Assembly: GCA_016794985.1 (NCBI GenBank)
Contig: JAEUIQ010000043.1
Coordinates: forward strand, 1 to 64,000
Direction: 5' to 3'
Source of the DNA: Planctomycetaceae bacterium
Lineage (GTDB): Bacteria; Planctomycetota; Planctomycetia; Pirellulales; Pirellulaceae
Length of the DNA: 64,000 nt
A program made the position numbers and the translations under genes. The notes under the pieces are model-generated. The model saw nothing but the letters and a program-made list of their open reading frames with translations. It ran no database searches and was not told where the DNA came from. Positions 16,322 to 26,139 of the stretch are shown here, one piece after another (within the stretch, counting starts at the first letter, position 1; each line of letters begins with the position of its first letter).

Positions 16322-17388
16322 CGCAACATGTCCCAACGAGTCACCGGGTTTTCTTCGAGCGGACGAAACTTGGGCCGCTCGGTCATCGGGTAGAGTAGTG
16401 CCAGCGGTGTTGGCTCGCTATCGGAAGCTTGTCCCCAACCGGGGTGCGTCGTGGACCCGATTTGGGTCGCCAGTGGGTTCCAGTCGAAGGCACCGATACC
16501 GCTCGCCTGTGCCACCGACGAACTTGCCTCGGAGGTGAGTTCTTGGTGCAATTCGGCCAACATGACGCAGCATTTCGGGTCCTGGTCACCTCCCGCATGA
16601 TACCACTGCTGCAACGTCTGTAGGGCCTCGCGTTTGCGATTCATTTGACAAAGCGCTTCGGCCTCCAACACGATAAGATGCGCCGGTCGTTGGCCGTTAG
16701 GATATTGAGCGTTTAGACGCTGGACAATGCTCCACGCCCGGTTTGGGCGTCCCTGGCAGAAGTAAACTTGGCACAGCAGCTCCAGCAGCTCGTTATCGAC
16801 TTGTTGTCGTGCTTCCGCTTGGTAAGCGTCTGCCAGTGCTTCGTCGTAGCGTCCTTGTTGATGATTGATTTTCGCTCGCAACAACCACGCGGCGGCCAGA
16901 TCTTTGTCTGTTCTTAGTACCTCGTTCAGTTGCTCGTGCGCCGCATCACCGAAACCCTGTGCCGCGAGACTATGGGCCAGTTGCAAGCGAACCTCGACAT
17001 TGTTTTGGTCGTATTTCAGACCTTGCCGCAGCGTGGCAGCCGCCGCAGCATGTTGCTCGAGTGCCGTGTATTGTTTGGCCAGTTCCAAGTAGTTTCGAAT
17101 ATCGGAGGGCCAGATTCGAATCGCTTCTTGAAACGACGCGATCGCTTCGGTTGACTTGCCGCGTCCGGCCCATTCGCTGCCGTTCCGTGAGATTTGTCGG
17201 CTGGCACTGATTCGTTCTTCTCGATTTCCGCTCCACGTCAGTCCGCGGTTCAGGCCGGACTTCCACGCCTCCGGTGAAGCCAATGTGGCGCAGCCCGGGC
17301 CGCTCGAGATCAGGCACAACCAACCCACGAGCCATACGCCGTAGCCACTTCTCAGTTCCGTTGAACTGGGCAGACGCATACGCTTCAT
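16318..17388 (-). CDS. Exported TPR protein
   Basis: This protein of about 356 residues has an N-terminal signal segment (YGVWLVGWLCLISSGPGC). The Cys after SGPG might be lipidated, but the lipobox is not canonical. TPR units fill residues 65-290 (for example STEAIASFQEAIRIWPSDIRNYLELAKQY and ALEQHAAAAATLRQGLKYDQNN). The C-terminal 70 residues are non-repetitive and end PLEENPVTRWDMLR. Function is unknown; it probably scaffolds an envelope complex. The start is uncertain between 17388 and 17379. Upstream, a perfect 8-bp inverted repeat (GCTGCTAG/CTAGCAGC, 17425-17450) could be an operator or leader hairpin. Confidence 0.75.
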   Translation of the reverse strand: MKRMRLPSSTELRSGYGVWLVGWLCLISSGPGCATLASPEAWKSGLNRGLTWSGNREERISASRQISRNGSEWAGRGKSTEAIASFQEAIRIWPSDIRNYLELAKQYTALEQHAAAAATLRQGLKYDQNNVEVRLQLAHSLAAQGFGDAAHEQLNEVLRTDKDLAAAWLLRAKINHQQGRYDEALADAYQAEARQQVDNELLELLCQVYFCQGRPNRAWSIVQRLNAQYPNGQRPAHLIVLEAEALCQMNRKREALQTLQQWYHAGGDQDPKCCVMLAELHQELTSEASSSVAQASGIGAFDWNPLATQIGSTTHPGWGQASDSEPTPLALLYPMTERPKFRPLEENPVTRWDMLR

Positions 17389-17406
17389 CTCGAAAACAGA
17401 AACCAC

Positions 17407-18193
17407 CGATCGCAGTAAAAATTGGCTGCTAGCATTTGAAAACTAGCAGCAGCACGAGACACAACGGCCTTCGCAGCAGGTGCTTAGCAAATTTCCAACG
17501 ATCCGCCCAGATCATTGTCTCGCCCCGGCCACGAAACTCAGCAACCCAGCAGTCAAAACGCTCATACTAGAGTTGGAAACAGATTTCGCTCGATGGCCCG
17601 ACTTGGCTAAATTACCTAGCCTACAGGCCAAGCCAACAAGAAAAATACGAACGGATCTTCCGCAGGTTAGTCCGGAGATATCCGAAATCCGTGAGCGCTT
17701 TGGCGCGAAAGTAACCGTTCGCGAACGGGAGGGTGCATGCAGCAAGTCGCCCAACAAGACAAGCTGAATCGGGCAAATCGCTTGCCAGCACCCAGGGGCT
17801 GCCGAACTTTAACAGAACGACTTACGGAATGCACCAACCCCTGAACTCGGCCAACATTCTTTTGAACGGTCACGCGCGAATAGTGGCGTCCCCACTGCAA
17901 GAAAAACATCGATTAATTCTGCCGCGATCCGCTTCTGAGTCGAGTGAACTGATGGATCGGATGCTTGGCGTTTCTCGAAACTCGCTGGCAAAATAATAAT
18001 GTTTTGGAGGGGAGAGTTGCTGGACTGCTGTTGATTATCGCGGACGCATTGAAAAGTTTTTGAACAGACTCGGGGGGGGACTACCGACAGCAAATGCCGT
18101 GCGTCGATCCTCTGAAACGACAACGTCGTGGACCGTTCCTACGGCCCACTTCACCGCGCAATGTTTCGTCAACCCCGCTCGCACCGTCCATGG
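17407..18193. other. Gene-poor interval
   Basis: About 790 bases between two minus-strand genes. Short open frames are present but none has a ribosome binding site, recognisable protein content or plausible codon use. The only structure I see is the perfect inverted repeat at 17425-17450 and a run of eight G near 18070. It probably contains the promoter of the TPR gene. Confidence 0.4.
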
Positions 18194-19519
18194 CTACTTC
18201 TTGCCGACAGCAGACGTTGACTCTGCCCAGTACGCGCTTCGTTGTGGGTTATAGTGCGGGGCTGGGACAGACAATCGCGGCAGTTGATCGGCGGTTGCGT
18301 ACGGATGCTGATCGCGCTGGAAATCGACCAGCATTCCTTGGTGCTCGACCAAGACCTGTTCGCACCCAATCCCAGCCTCTTGCATTTCCAAGATCACATC
18401 TTGTGCGCGCCATGCCATGGGGATGATGATGACTTGGACCGTCTGCTCTAGCAAATAGTCTCGGAAGCGAATGCGCTGTCCTTGGCCGGGTACAAATGTG
18501 TCTACTTTTGCCGGATCGGAATCCACGACGATGGGAAATCGTTTCGCATCGAGTCGATAGCGATTCAAGAACACCGCCGCCTTGCCGGTTCCGCCCCAGA
18601 TGGCAATTCGTTTGCCTTGCGCCAACATCTGCTCCAATTGAATTGCCAAGACATCCGCGCTCAGTTGAGCTTGCGTGCGAAAATCGGCGGCTTGATTGTC
18701 GATCTCCAGCCACGGGTTCTGGTTGCCGACGCGAAAGATTCCGCTTATGACTTCCCGGTTGTAATTGTGGGTCAGGAGTTCGATTTCGTGTGTGGTGCGC
18801 TGGATCATTTTAGTAAACGACTGTGTGGTGAAGTGCGAGTAATGTTCATAGTAGAAATCTACCACACGACCATTCTCGATGGCTCGATCGACGCACGGGG
18901 TTTCAACGTAGATTCGAGTGCGCAAATTGAAACGTGATGCATAAAACTGAATGGCCTGCAAGAAACCCAACGGGTTGAGCAAGTGTTCGATGACGTGGCG
19001 ACAGATAATCAAGTCGGGCTGGAATTGTTCCATGTGCTGCTCGGGGAGGAACAACTCGTTGCGACCTTGGAACAGGCCATCGGTCGAGAAAGCTCCGCTG
19101 GGGTCGAATCCGAGGAAGCGGCAACCACGGCGTTTGGCGGCCATGTGTCGTAGCAAATGTCCCTCCCCGCAACCGATTTCGATGGCAGTACCACCGGCCG
19201 GCAAGTAGCCCAACAACAGGTCAGCGGTTTGGATCAGATGATTGGTCCAAATCGCCCCGCGATTGAACATCAAATTCGGTTTCTCGTCATATGGTACGTT
19301 TTCGTAACAGAAGTCGCGATTATAGACGTGTCCACAATCGGTGCAACGCACAAAAGAGTGCGGCAACTGCTGCATCGCCTTGGCTTGTTCTTCGCTTTTG
19401 GGCCACGCGATCGTCGCCAACGGTTGGCGAAACGGCTCCAAGAATGCGACGGCCAATTGATGACCGCAGGCGGGGCACGACGATACTTGAGCGATCGCTC
19501 GATTGGATTTTTGCATCAT
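18194..19519 (-). CDS. SAM-dependent C-methyltransferase-like protein
   Basis: This 441-residue protein has the three-part layout of sugar C-methyltransferases (putative zinc-binding N-domain, SAM domain, C-terminal domain). The N-terminus holds CPACG and CTDCGHVYN. The SAM motif I is AIEIGCGEGHLLRHMA near residue 110. The C-terminal domain has the nucleotide-binding-like IAIWGGTGKAAVFLNRY and RFPIVVDSDPAKV. Such enzymes usually methylate NDP-sugars, so a role in glycan or surface-sugar synthesis is likely. The start at 19519 (adjacent Met codons) is chosen because the upstream frame runs antisense-like through the neighbouring gene. It sits 86 bases downstream of the O-GlcNAc-transferase-like gene on the same strand. 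Confidence 0.85.
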   Translation of the reverse strand: MMQKSNRAIAQVSSCPACGHQLAVAFLEPFRQPLATIAWPKSEEQAKAMQQLPHSFVRCTDCGHVYNRDFCYENVPYDEKPNLMFNRGAIWTNHLIQTADLLLGYLPAGGTAIEIGCGEGHLLRHMAAKRRGCRFLGFDPSGAFSTDGLFQGRNELFLPEQHMEQFQPDLIICRHVIEHLLNPLGFLQAIQFYASRFNLRTRIYVETPCVDRAIENGRVVDFYYEHYSHFTTQSFTKMIQRTTHEIELLTHNYNREVISGIFRVGNQNPWLEIDNQAADFRTQAQLSADVLAIQLEQMLAQGKRIAIWGGTGKAAVFLNRYRLDAKRFPIVVDSDPAKVDTFVPGQGQRIRFRDYLLEQTVQVIIIPMAWRAQDVILEMQEAGIGCEQVLVEHQGMLVDFQRDQHPYATADQLPRLSVPAPHYNPQRSAYWAESTSAVGKK

Positions 19520-19605
19520 AAAAAACCTGTAACAAAACTCAGGACGACGCCTAACTCCGCGGTGGGTTGGACGCTGGCCGAATCGCCAACCCGACCCGGA
19601 AAAAA

Positions 19606-21996
19606 CTAGTCCGTAACATGATGAGCGATCGCGGACTCGATCCAGCCTTCGAGTTCGCGAACGGCCGCGAAATTCTCGTACAGGATCGCGGCACGCTGTT
19701 GGATCTCTTGCGCCAAGTGACGACGGTAATCGGCATTCATGGCAATTTCCGTCGCTCGTTGGGCGAATTGTTCGGGACTGTCGGTAACGGGATCGGTCAA
19801 GCCCATTCGCGTGTAGCAGGCAACGGCCATTCGCGTGCGCATGAATTGATCGGGGCACGTTACCAACGGTGTGCCCATCGCCAAGGCTTCCAAGCAAGTG
19901 TTGCCGGAACCAAATCGGTAGGGATCCAGTGCTACATCACCCAAGCGGAACAAGTGTTGGTACTTCATGGCACTCATGCGATCCATCCACAGGATGCGCT
20001 GCTGGACATCAGGGATCGTTCGGGCGAAACGAGCCAGCAGTTTCTGCCGCCAAGTTTCGTGCCCCAATTTGATCATCATCACCAACCCACTTGGATCCGA
20101 GCGTAAGATCTGGCCCAACATCGCATCGAAATCGGGATGCATCTTGAACAAGGTTTGCGGGCAGAGATACAAACGAATATTCGACGGCAAGCCCAGAGCC
20201 GACTTGTCAACCTGCTCCGACAACAATGTCGGACGCTCGTAGCATAACAAGAGGTTTCGCAAAACGATCAGCTTTTCGCTGTAATGGGCCTGCGAAGATT
20301 CTTGATCCATGCCTTCGCTGGAAAGGAAATAGTCGATGGTCGAAATACCCGTAGTAATCGGGTGCCCCCAAGCGGTGAACTGGATCGGGGCCAAGCGATT
20401 GTGAGCCATCTGATACGTGCTTGGATCCATGCCCAAGTCCGTATAGAAAATCAAATCGGGTTGATAGTCTGCCAGAACGTGTGAAGCCGATCCGGGTTCG
20501 CTCGGCAAGATAACGAAGTGATCACTGGCCGTTTCGAATCTCTCTTGAAACGAATCCTTGGTGCCTGGAAAAACACAAGTCGTGACTTCGAAGCGACTCC
20601 GATCCAAGTTTTTGACCAAGCCAATGTTCAAGCGACCGATCGTGTGATTGGTAAAGTTCTTCGAAACAAACGCGATCCGAATTTTGGAGCCCGGATGTTG
20701 CAATCGGCGCAGATCAGCCAAACGCGGACTGACAAAATTCGCTGCCGGAATTAGTTTGCGATAGAGACTGGACAATTTTCTGTTGATGTTGACGTTGTTG
20801 CAGCCATGATAAGACAAATAGAAATGACTATTTGCAAAATCGTCCAACGGAACGGGCAAAGGCGGCAAATCGTCGGCCAATAACTCGTCCAAGGATGCTT
20901 CAACGCTTTGACGATAACTTTGAATCTCGTCTCGATCCGCTGCGATTTGTGGCACCATCAAAGCGCGGCGAACTCGCGCTAGGAGATTGTTGGGTTCACG
21001 GTGCAGCACCTTTTCCAGCAAAGTTCGACTTTGGTCTTGTTGGCAAAGCAAACTATGAATGCCGGCCCGCTCGAACATCAAATCGGTTTGCTCGCCAAAG
21101 CGTTGCTCCAACAGATCAAGGTTTTCGAGCGACTCCTCGACGTCACCATTGGCCGCCAAGGTTCGAGCCAATTGCAAGCGAAACAAGCGATAACGCGGGT
21201 TCTTGGCCAACGCCATCCGCAACAACTCGATGGCACGCTTCCGCTGCCCTTGTTGGGTTGCCAACATCCCGGCGAATCCTAGGGCATTGGCATGCTGTGG
21301 ATCGATCTGCAAGGCGCGATCCAACATTTGCTGGGCTTGTTCCAGGTCACCCAGAATGCGCAAACATTCGCCCAAATTGGCCCACGCGTCCACCAGTGTC
21401 GGTTGCAATTCAACCGCACGACAAAAGGCGACAGCGGCTTCTTCAACTTGGTCCATTTGTTGGGCGACCAAACCCAAGATGTTCCATACTTCCGGGCACA
21501 AAGGCGCCAGTTCTTTGGCGTGTTGGATTGTTTCGTAGGCCGACGCTACATTTCCCGCCACAAGAAACGTCCGGGCCAATTCCCGCAACACGCTGACGTC
21601 ATCGCCCACGATTTCCGTGGCGCGATGGAAACATGAAATCGCTTCTGCGGTCGAATGCTTCGAGCAGAGGACGCGCCCTAAACCGTGCCAGCCTTCGGAT
21701 CGATCCGGCGCCAATTGCGTGACCTGCCGAAAACTCGTTTCGGCTTCGTCGCGCAGACGCAGATGATCTTGGATCGTGGCCAAGAGATTCCAAGCTTGCC
21801 ACGCGGTGGGGGTCTGTTCGGTCAATTGCTGGGCCGCTAACAACGCTTGTTGCGTTTGACCGCTGGTGGCCATCCGTAAGATTTCTTCCGAGCGAGGCGC
21901 GGTTCGAGCGCCAACTCGTTCCCGTCGAGTCTTATCTGCTAGCTTGCGTTGCCGCTTCAGTCTGTCTTGATGCTTTTTCTCACTGCGGTGGACCAC
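19606..21996 (-). CDS. TPR-containing O-GlcNAc-transferase (SPINDLY/GT41)-like protein
   Basis: This 796-residue protein has about ten TPR units over residues 40-390 (for example TLVDAWANLGECLRILGDLEQAQ) and a C-terminal GT41-like catalytic region. Marks of the latter are KIRIAFVSKNFTNHTIGRLN, the hallmark APIQFTAWGHPITTGISTIDYFLS, LYLCPQTLFKMHP and FGSGNTCLEALAMGTPLVTCP. GT41 enzymes transfer GlcNAc or other sugars to Ser/Thr of proteins. GTG 21996 is chosen because AGGAG lies eight bases upstream and the following residues are a basic helix; the frame continues far upstream without an SD. With the downstream methyltransferase it could form a glycosylation and sugar-methylation pair (inference). 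Confidence 0.87.
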   Translation of the reverse strand: MVHRSEKKHQDRLKRQRKLADKTRRERVGARTAPRSEEILRMATSGQTQQALLAAQQLTEQTPTAWQAWNLLATIQDHLRLRDEAETSFRQVTQLAPDRSEGWHGLGRVLCSKHSTAEAISCFHRATEIVGDDVSVLRELARTFLVAGNVASAYETIQHAKELAPLCPEVWNILGLVAQQMDQVEEAAVAFCRAVELQPTLVDAWANLGECLRILGDLEQAQQMLDRALQIDPQHANALGFAGMLATQQGQRKRAIELLRMALAKNPRYRLFRLQLARTLAANGDVEESLENLDLLEQRFGEQTDLMFERAGIHSLLCQQDQSRTLLEKVLHREPNNLLARVRRALMVPQIAADRDEIQSYRQSVEASLDELLADDLPPLPVPLDDFANSHFYLSYHGCNNVNINRKLSSLYRKLIPAANFVSPRLADLRRLQHPGSKIRIAFVSKNFTNHTIGRLNIGLVKNLDRSRFEVTTCVFPGTKDSFQERFETASDHFVILPSEPGSASHVLADYQPDLIFYTDLGMDPSTYQMAHNRLAPIQFTAWGHPITTGISTIDYFLSSEGMDQESSQAHYSEKLIVLRNLLLCYERPTLLSEQVDKSALGLPSNIRLYLCPQTLFKMHPDFDAMLGQILRSDPSGLVMMIKLGHETWRQKLLARFARTIPDVQQRILWMDRMSAMKYQHLFRLGDVALDPYRFGSGNTCLEALAMGTPLVTCPDQFMRTRMAVACYTRMGLTDPVTDSPEQFAQRATEIAMNADYRRHLAQEIQQRAAILYENFAAVRELEGWIESAIAHHVTD

Positions 21997-22146
21997 GCCC
22001 GATACTCCTGGACGAATTAGCGCGTAGCGGTACCCTGGGGAGTTTTCGGCATTCAATTCGTGCGACGATGAATCGATTCGGGAAGATGCACGCTTGTCGA
22101 AATGTGCTAGCAGAAATCTCGCTGGATAGGTTGACCGAGTTTGCCG

Positions 22147-22152
22147 TATAAT
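22147..22152 (+). promoter_or_regulatory. Candidate -10 box upstream of parA-like gene
   Basis: A perfect TATAAT lies 40 bases before the parA ATG. A TTGACC at 22131-22136 is only ten bases upstream of it, too close for a standard sigma-70 spacer, so the -35 element is not resolved. Confidence 0.35.
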
Positions 22153-22192
22153 CGGGTTGGGCGGGATGGGATAAAGGAAAAAGGAGTTTCCG

Positions 22193-23065
22193 ATGCGAAC
22201 GATTTCGATGATCAACCAAAAAGGGGGCGTGGGAAAAACGACCTCTTCCGTCAATCTGGCTGCAGCGTTGGCGAATTTGGGGCATCGAGTCTGCTTGATC
22301 GACATGGACCCGCAGGCCCACGCCACTTTGCATCTCGGTGTTGCGCTCAACGAGCACGGCCAATCGATGTACCATGTCCTGACCGACGATGTTCCTTTGG
22401 CGGACGTCCGTGTTCAGGTGGCTCCTAATTTGTATGTATGTCCTGCCGACTTGGATTTGGCGGCTGCCGAGATGGAACTATCCGGCGAAGTAGGGCGTGA
22501 GATCATTTTACGAGATCGCCTGCAGGATGATCCGGAAACCTTTGATTTCCTTTTGATCGACTGTCCGCCGTCGTTAGGAGTACTGACGCTTAACGCGTTG
22601 ACTTCGACCAAAGAGGTCTTCCTACCTTTGCAGCCGCACTTTCTGGCGCTGCATGGACTGAGCAAGTTGTTGAAAACCATCGATATCGTGGCGCGGCGTC
22701 TCAACAAGGGATTGCGGTTGTCCGGATTGCTGTACTGTTTGTGCGATTCTTCGACCCGCTTGGCGTCGGAAGTGATCAACGATGTGGAAGAGTTTTTTCA
22801 GACCGAACGCGGTGGCAGCGAAGTTTGGAGCCACGTGACCAGTTTCCAGACCAAGATTCGCCGCAACATCCGTTTGGCCGAGGCACCAAGTTTTGGCCAA
22901 TCCATCTTTCAATACGCTCCAACGTCGCATGGTGCTGAAGACTACTTGAACTTGGCCCACGAAGTCTTAGAGCAATCCGCGCTCGAACAGTCGGCCCAAG
23001 CGCAGGACGCCAAAGAACAGGCCAGAGCCGACGCTTCAACCGCCCGGGCCGCGCTGACGGCATAG
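22193..23065 (+). CDS. ParA-family ATPase (orphan)
   Basis: This 290-residue deviant-Walker ATPase has the Walker A motif QKGGVGKTTSSVNLAAALA (residues 9-27), Walker A' LIDMDPQAHATLHLG and Walker B DFLLIDCPPSLG. The switch-like region FLPLQPHFLALHGL is also present. A C-terminal tail rich in Ala, Gln and Glu follows residue 262. AGGAG lies eight bases before ATG 22193. Members move plasmids, chromosomes, or cargo such as secretion or chemotaxis complexes along nucleoid DNA. No parB follows, so cargo positioning rather than classical partition is possible. It is divergent from the O-GlcNAc-transferase-like gene with a 196-base shared upstream region. Confidence 0.9.
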   Translation: MRTISMINQKGGVGKTTSSVNLAAALANLGHRVCLIDMDPQAHATLHLGVALNEHGQSMYHVLTDDVPLADVRVQVAPNLYVCPADLDLAAAEMELSGEVGREIILRDRLQDDPETFDFLLIDCPPSLGVLTLNALTSTKEVFLPLQPHFLALHGLSKLLKTIDIVARRLNKGLRLSGLLYCLCDSSTRLASEVINDVEEFFQTERGGSEVWSHVTSFQTKIRRNIRLAEAPSFGQSIFQYAPTSHGAEDYLNLAHEVLEQSALEQSAQAQDAKEQARADASTARAALTA

Positions 23066-23091
23066 GAACCATCCCGAAGCAACGTCCGTCA

Positions 23092-23204
23092 ATCCCAACC
23101 CGAGTCGCAAACGCGGGGATCGAGTCGTAAACGCGGGGATCGAGTCGTAAACGCGGGGATCGAGTCGTCGTAGAGTATCCCTCGTTTGCGACTCGGGTTG
23201 GGAT
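23092..23204. repeat. Long-hairpin repeat with 20-bp tandem repeats in its left arm
   Basis: Arms at 23092-23113 and 23183-23204 are perfect 22-base inverted copies, both ending in the ATCCCAACCCGA sequence shared with the element at 4746-4813. From 23101 the unit CGAGTCGTAAACGCGGGGAT is present three times in exact 20-base register (23101-23160; the first copy has C for T) and a fourth begins at 23161. The right arm has no matching expansion. Confidence 0.85.
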
Positions 23205-23613
23205 CTCATGTTCACAAAACATCCGGCAGTTATTTTCTGCCAATTTTTTCGTTGCGATAAGTAGCTCAACCTCCGCGTGCCGCTCCACGGTCGCCGTGCC
23301 ACACCGAGTGCCACACTGGGTGCCATTCTGGGTGTCATTCGCCACTCTTCCAGAATGCCCACACGGCAGACCGCCGGCCACTCTTTATATGTGAGGGCGA
23401 GTGGTCTTTCGCAGCCTTGGGCGAGTGACTCCAACCATCGAGCGATACGCGAGATCATCAACCGTTCGTCACCGACGAATTGGCCGTGCGTTTTTCCAGA
23501 CGAGAGGCGACGTTTGTGGTACAATCGACCTGGACAATTTTTTCACAGGAACAGCTACCTTGCCGCGTCGTAACGTCTCGCCGTCCAGAAGTTATTTGGC
23601 CAGCAGTCCATGG

Positions 23614-25068
23614 ATGAACCAACTGTTGGACCGGCGGCGTTTCTTGTCCGACAGCGCGTGCTCGTTGGGGGCGGTCGCTTTGGTGAATTTGTTGCAACAA
23701 CAGAACCTGTTGTCGGCTGGCCAAGCAGGGGGTGGGGATGAGGTTCGCTTCGATCCGGCGCGACCCTTTGCGGCGCGGCCTGCGCATTATCCTGCGCGAG
23801 CTCGCCAAGTGATTGTCGTGTTTTGTGCGGGTGCGGTCAGCCAATTGGAGACTTGGGACTACAAGCCCGAGTTGAAATCACGTGATGGACAGGCATTGCC
23901 AGGTGGCCCAGCGGTCACCTTCCAAGGTCCGGCTGGCGAGTTGGCCGCTCCGCAGTACCAGTTTCGTCAGCGTGGGCAATCGGGCAAGTGGGTTTCGGAC
24001 TTGATTCCGCACTTGGCCGCGTTGACGGACGACATTGCGTTTATTCATTCGTTGACCAGCACCAGCAACACGCATGGTCCCGCCGAGAATTTTCTGTCCA
24101 CAGGTTCGGTGCTGGATGGCTTCCCAAGTCTCGGTTCGTGGGTCACTTATGCGTTGGGTAGTGAAAGCGAGAACTTGCCCGCGTATGTTGCGATTCCCGA
24201 TCCACGCGGCGTCCCGCAAAATGGTTCCAACAATTGGGGCCCTGGTTTCTTGCCAGCGGCGTTTCAAGGGACGCCGCTCAGTGCCACGCAGCCTATCCGG
24301 CACTTGCAGCCACGGGGGATCGACGCGGAAACCGACCTGGCAACGCGAGAATTCTTAAGTCAATTGAACCAGTGGCATTTGGACGAACATCATGGGGACG
24401 CGCAGCTTGCGGCTCGAATTGCCAGTTATGAACTGGCCGCACGCATGCAATTGAGTGTGCCGGAACTTAACGATCTCGGAAGTGAGCCGGAACATATTCT
24501 TAAACTTTACGGAGCGGATGATCCCGCGCAACCCTTGCGGATGGGATTCGCGAAGAATTGCATCTTGGCACGGCGGTTGATCGAAAAAGGGGTGCGATTT
24601 GTTCAGTTGTTTAATGGAGCTTACGCCAGTGCTGGTGAACTGAATTGGGACGGGCATGAGCGACTCAAAGAGCAGTACGATCGCCACGCGTTGATCATGG
24701 ACCAACCGGTGGCTGGCTTGATCCAGGACTTGCGACAGCGGGGCTTGTTGGAGAATACCTTGGTCGTTTGGTGTACCGAGTTTGGTCGTATGCCCATGTT
24801 CCAGAAGGGCTCACGTGGGCGCGACCATAACCCTGATGGATTTACTTGTTGGCTGACGGGGGCGGGGGTGAAGGGCGGAGTCAGTCATGGCCAGACGGAC
24901 GAGTTGGGCCTCAAGGCGGTTCAGGACGTTCATCCGCTGTATGACCTGAATGCGACGATCTTGCACTTGTTGGGCTTGGATCACCAGCGACTGACCTTCG
25001 AGCACAACGGGATTCGTCGCCGTTTGACGAACGTCGAGGGACACGTGATTCAGCCGATCCTGGGGTGA
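23614..25068 (+). CDS. DUF1501 protein (Tat-exported, alkaline-phosphatase/sulfatase-like fold)
   Basis: This 484-residue protein starts with a twin-arginine-like signal ([24 protein letters not shown]). It matches the planctomycete DUF1501 family: [81 protein letters not shown] and a C-terminal [12 protein letters not shown]. The family resembles sulfatases and metallophosphatases, but activity is unproven. It usually sits next to a DUF1549/DUF1553 cytochrome-like partner; none is adjacent here. The ATG at 23614 follows an earlier possible TTG at 23560. A TACAAT sequence at 23520-23525 could be its -10 box. Confidence 0.88.
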   Translation: MNQLLDRRRFLSDSACSLGAVALVNLLQQQNLLSAGQAGGGDEVRFDPARPFAARPAHYPARARQVIVVFCAGAVSQLETWDYKPELKSRDGQALPGGPAVTFQGPAGELAAPQYQFRQRGQSGKWVSDLIPHLAALTDDIAFIHSLTSTSNTHGPAENFLSTGSVLDGFPSLGSWVTYALGSESENLPAYVAIPDPRGVPQNGSNNWGPGFLPAAFQGTPLSATQPIRHLQPRGIDAETDLATREFLSQLNQWHLDEHHGDAQLAARIASYELAARMQLSVPELNDLGSEPEHILKLYGADDPAQPLRMGFAKNCILARRLIEKGVRFVQLFNGAYASAGELNWDGHERLKEQYDRHALIMDQPVAGLIQDLRQRGLLENTLVVWCTEFGRMPMFQKGSRGRDHNPDGFTCWLTGAGVKGGVSHGQTDELGLKAVQDVHPLYDLNATILHLLGLDHQRLTFEHNGIRRRLTNVEGHVIQPILG

Positions 25069-25286
25069 GATCGCGAACCCAGGATACTTGCCTGGGGTCT
25101 TGAGGTTGGCTACACTGATTCCGCAAATCCACCGAAAAACCCGATGATTTGGCGGCCGACCCATGCTTGCGTGTTCGGTTGCTGGAGGGTTTGATTTGAG
25201 ATAACTTCAGGCCGCGGTGGAGCTTGCCGCGTGAATTTGGCGATGCGAAGCGCCGCCGCTGGAGAGTCAAGATTCACGTTAACCGA

Positions 25287-25375
25287 GGATGGATGGCTGA
25301 GTCTGGTTTAAGGCACCGGTTTTGAAAACCGGCGTGGGGGTAACCTCACCGGGGGTTCGAATCCCTCTCCATCCG
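25287..25375 (+). tRNA. tRNA-Ser (anticodon TGA)
   Basis: This 89-base class II tRNA has acceptor GGATGGA/TCCATCC, D-arm, anticodon stem CCGGT/ACCGG with loop TTTGAAA, a long variable arm (CGTGGGGGTAACCTCAC region) and a T-arm with TTCGAAT. The discriminator is G, the normal serine identity base. CCA is not encoded. Confidence 0.95.
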
Positions 25376-25476
25376 TTAGTTGAGGTCTGGGTTATTAGCA
25401 GGTTGTTCGGCCAAAGTTGGGCTGGCGTTAGTTTGGAAACGTTGATGGCCTCGCGGCCGGCAAGTTGAGGTACGAG

Positions 25477-26139
25477 ATGAAGCGAGTTTTGTTGGCTTTA
25501 AGCTGTTTGGCGATGTTGGTTGGATGCGAGAACAAACCTCAAGTGGGTGAAGCAGATACTTCGGAAACGAAGCAGTTCGGTTCTGAAGGCATGAATGTTT
25601 CGGGGATGGCGCGTCCGACGAACAACGAGCGTGTGATTGCGACGACGACTGTCAAGTTGATTGGACGACACAAAGGTGCCGAGCCGAAACCACGGCATAT
25701 TACTTTCATGATGCCGCCGGATTGCCAAGTTTACATGCCAGGCGGAAAATTTGAGGCAATGGAGTCGTTCCGAATTGGCTTTGTGATGGAAATGTTGGAT
25801 GTGGAGTTGGAAGCCAGTGGCTTGGACAAGGAACAAGCGGGGAAACTTGCCGAGCACTTGCGTGGTCCCGACTTCTTCAACACCAAGCAACATCGAACGG
25901 CCATGTTTGAGACCTCTTCGGTCAAGTTGAATCCAGACGGGACTGGGACGGTGGTCGGCAAATTGAAGATGTTGGGCCAAGAGCAAGAGTTGACCATTCC
26001 GGTAACGCACAATGCCGAGAAGAAAGTTTTGGAGGCCAAGTTCGACTTGGATCGCACGCAATTTGGCATGACATACGGCGTGGACTCGATTGAGGAAAAA
26101 GTCGAAGTTCAGATCAGCTTGGACGTCAGCAACGGCTAG
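25477..26139 (+). CDS. YceI-like lipoprotein
   Basis: This 220-residue lipoprotein has signal MKRVLLALSCLAMLVGC with lipobox LVGC. The rest has the YceI pattern: an alternation of beta strands, the middle DFFNTKQHRTAMFETSSVKLN, then GTVVGKLKMLGQEQELTIPV and a C-terminal FDLDRTQFGMTYG. YceI proteins are beta-barrel lipocalin-like proteins that bind amphiphiles or isoprenoids in the periplasm. The start at 25477 is preferred to 25465 because it gives a compact signal. The stop codon is part of a 15-bp tandem repeat. Confidence 0.82.
   Translation: MKRVLLALSCLAMLVGCENKPQVGEADTSETKQFGSEGMNVSGMARPTNNERVIATTTVKLIGRHKGAEPKPRHITFMMPPDCQVYMPGGKFEAMESFRIGFVMEMLDVELEASGLDKEQAGKLAEHLRGPDFFNTKQHRTAMFETSSVKLNPDGTGTVVGKLKMLGQEQELTIPVTHNAEKKVLEAKFDLDRTQFGMTYGVDSIEEKVEVQISLDVSNG

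Noticed and set aside
17480..17767. 95-codon open frame in the gene-poor interval
   Set aside because: No ribosome binding site, no recognisable domain and no neighbour context; likely chance.
23101..23160. Possible plasmid-type iteron or origin near the ParA gene
   Set aside because: The repeats are part of a hairpin element related to another one at 4746, with no replication initiator gene nearby and no parS-like or DnaA-box sequences seen.
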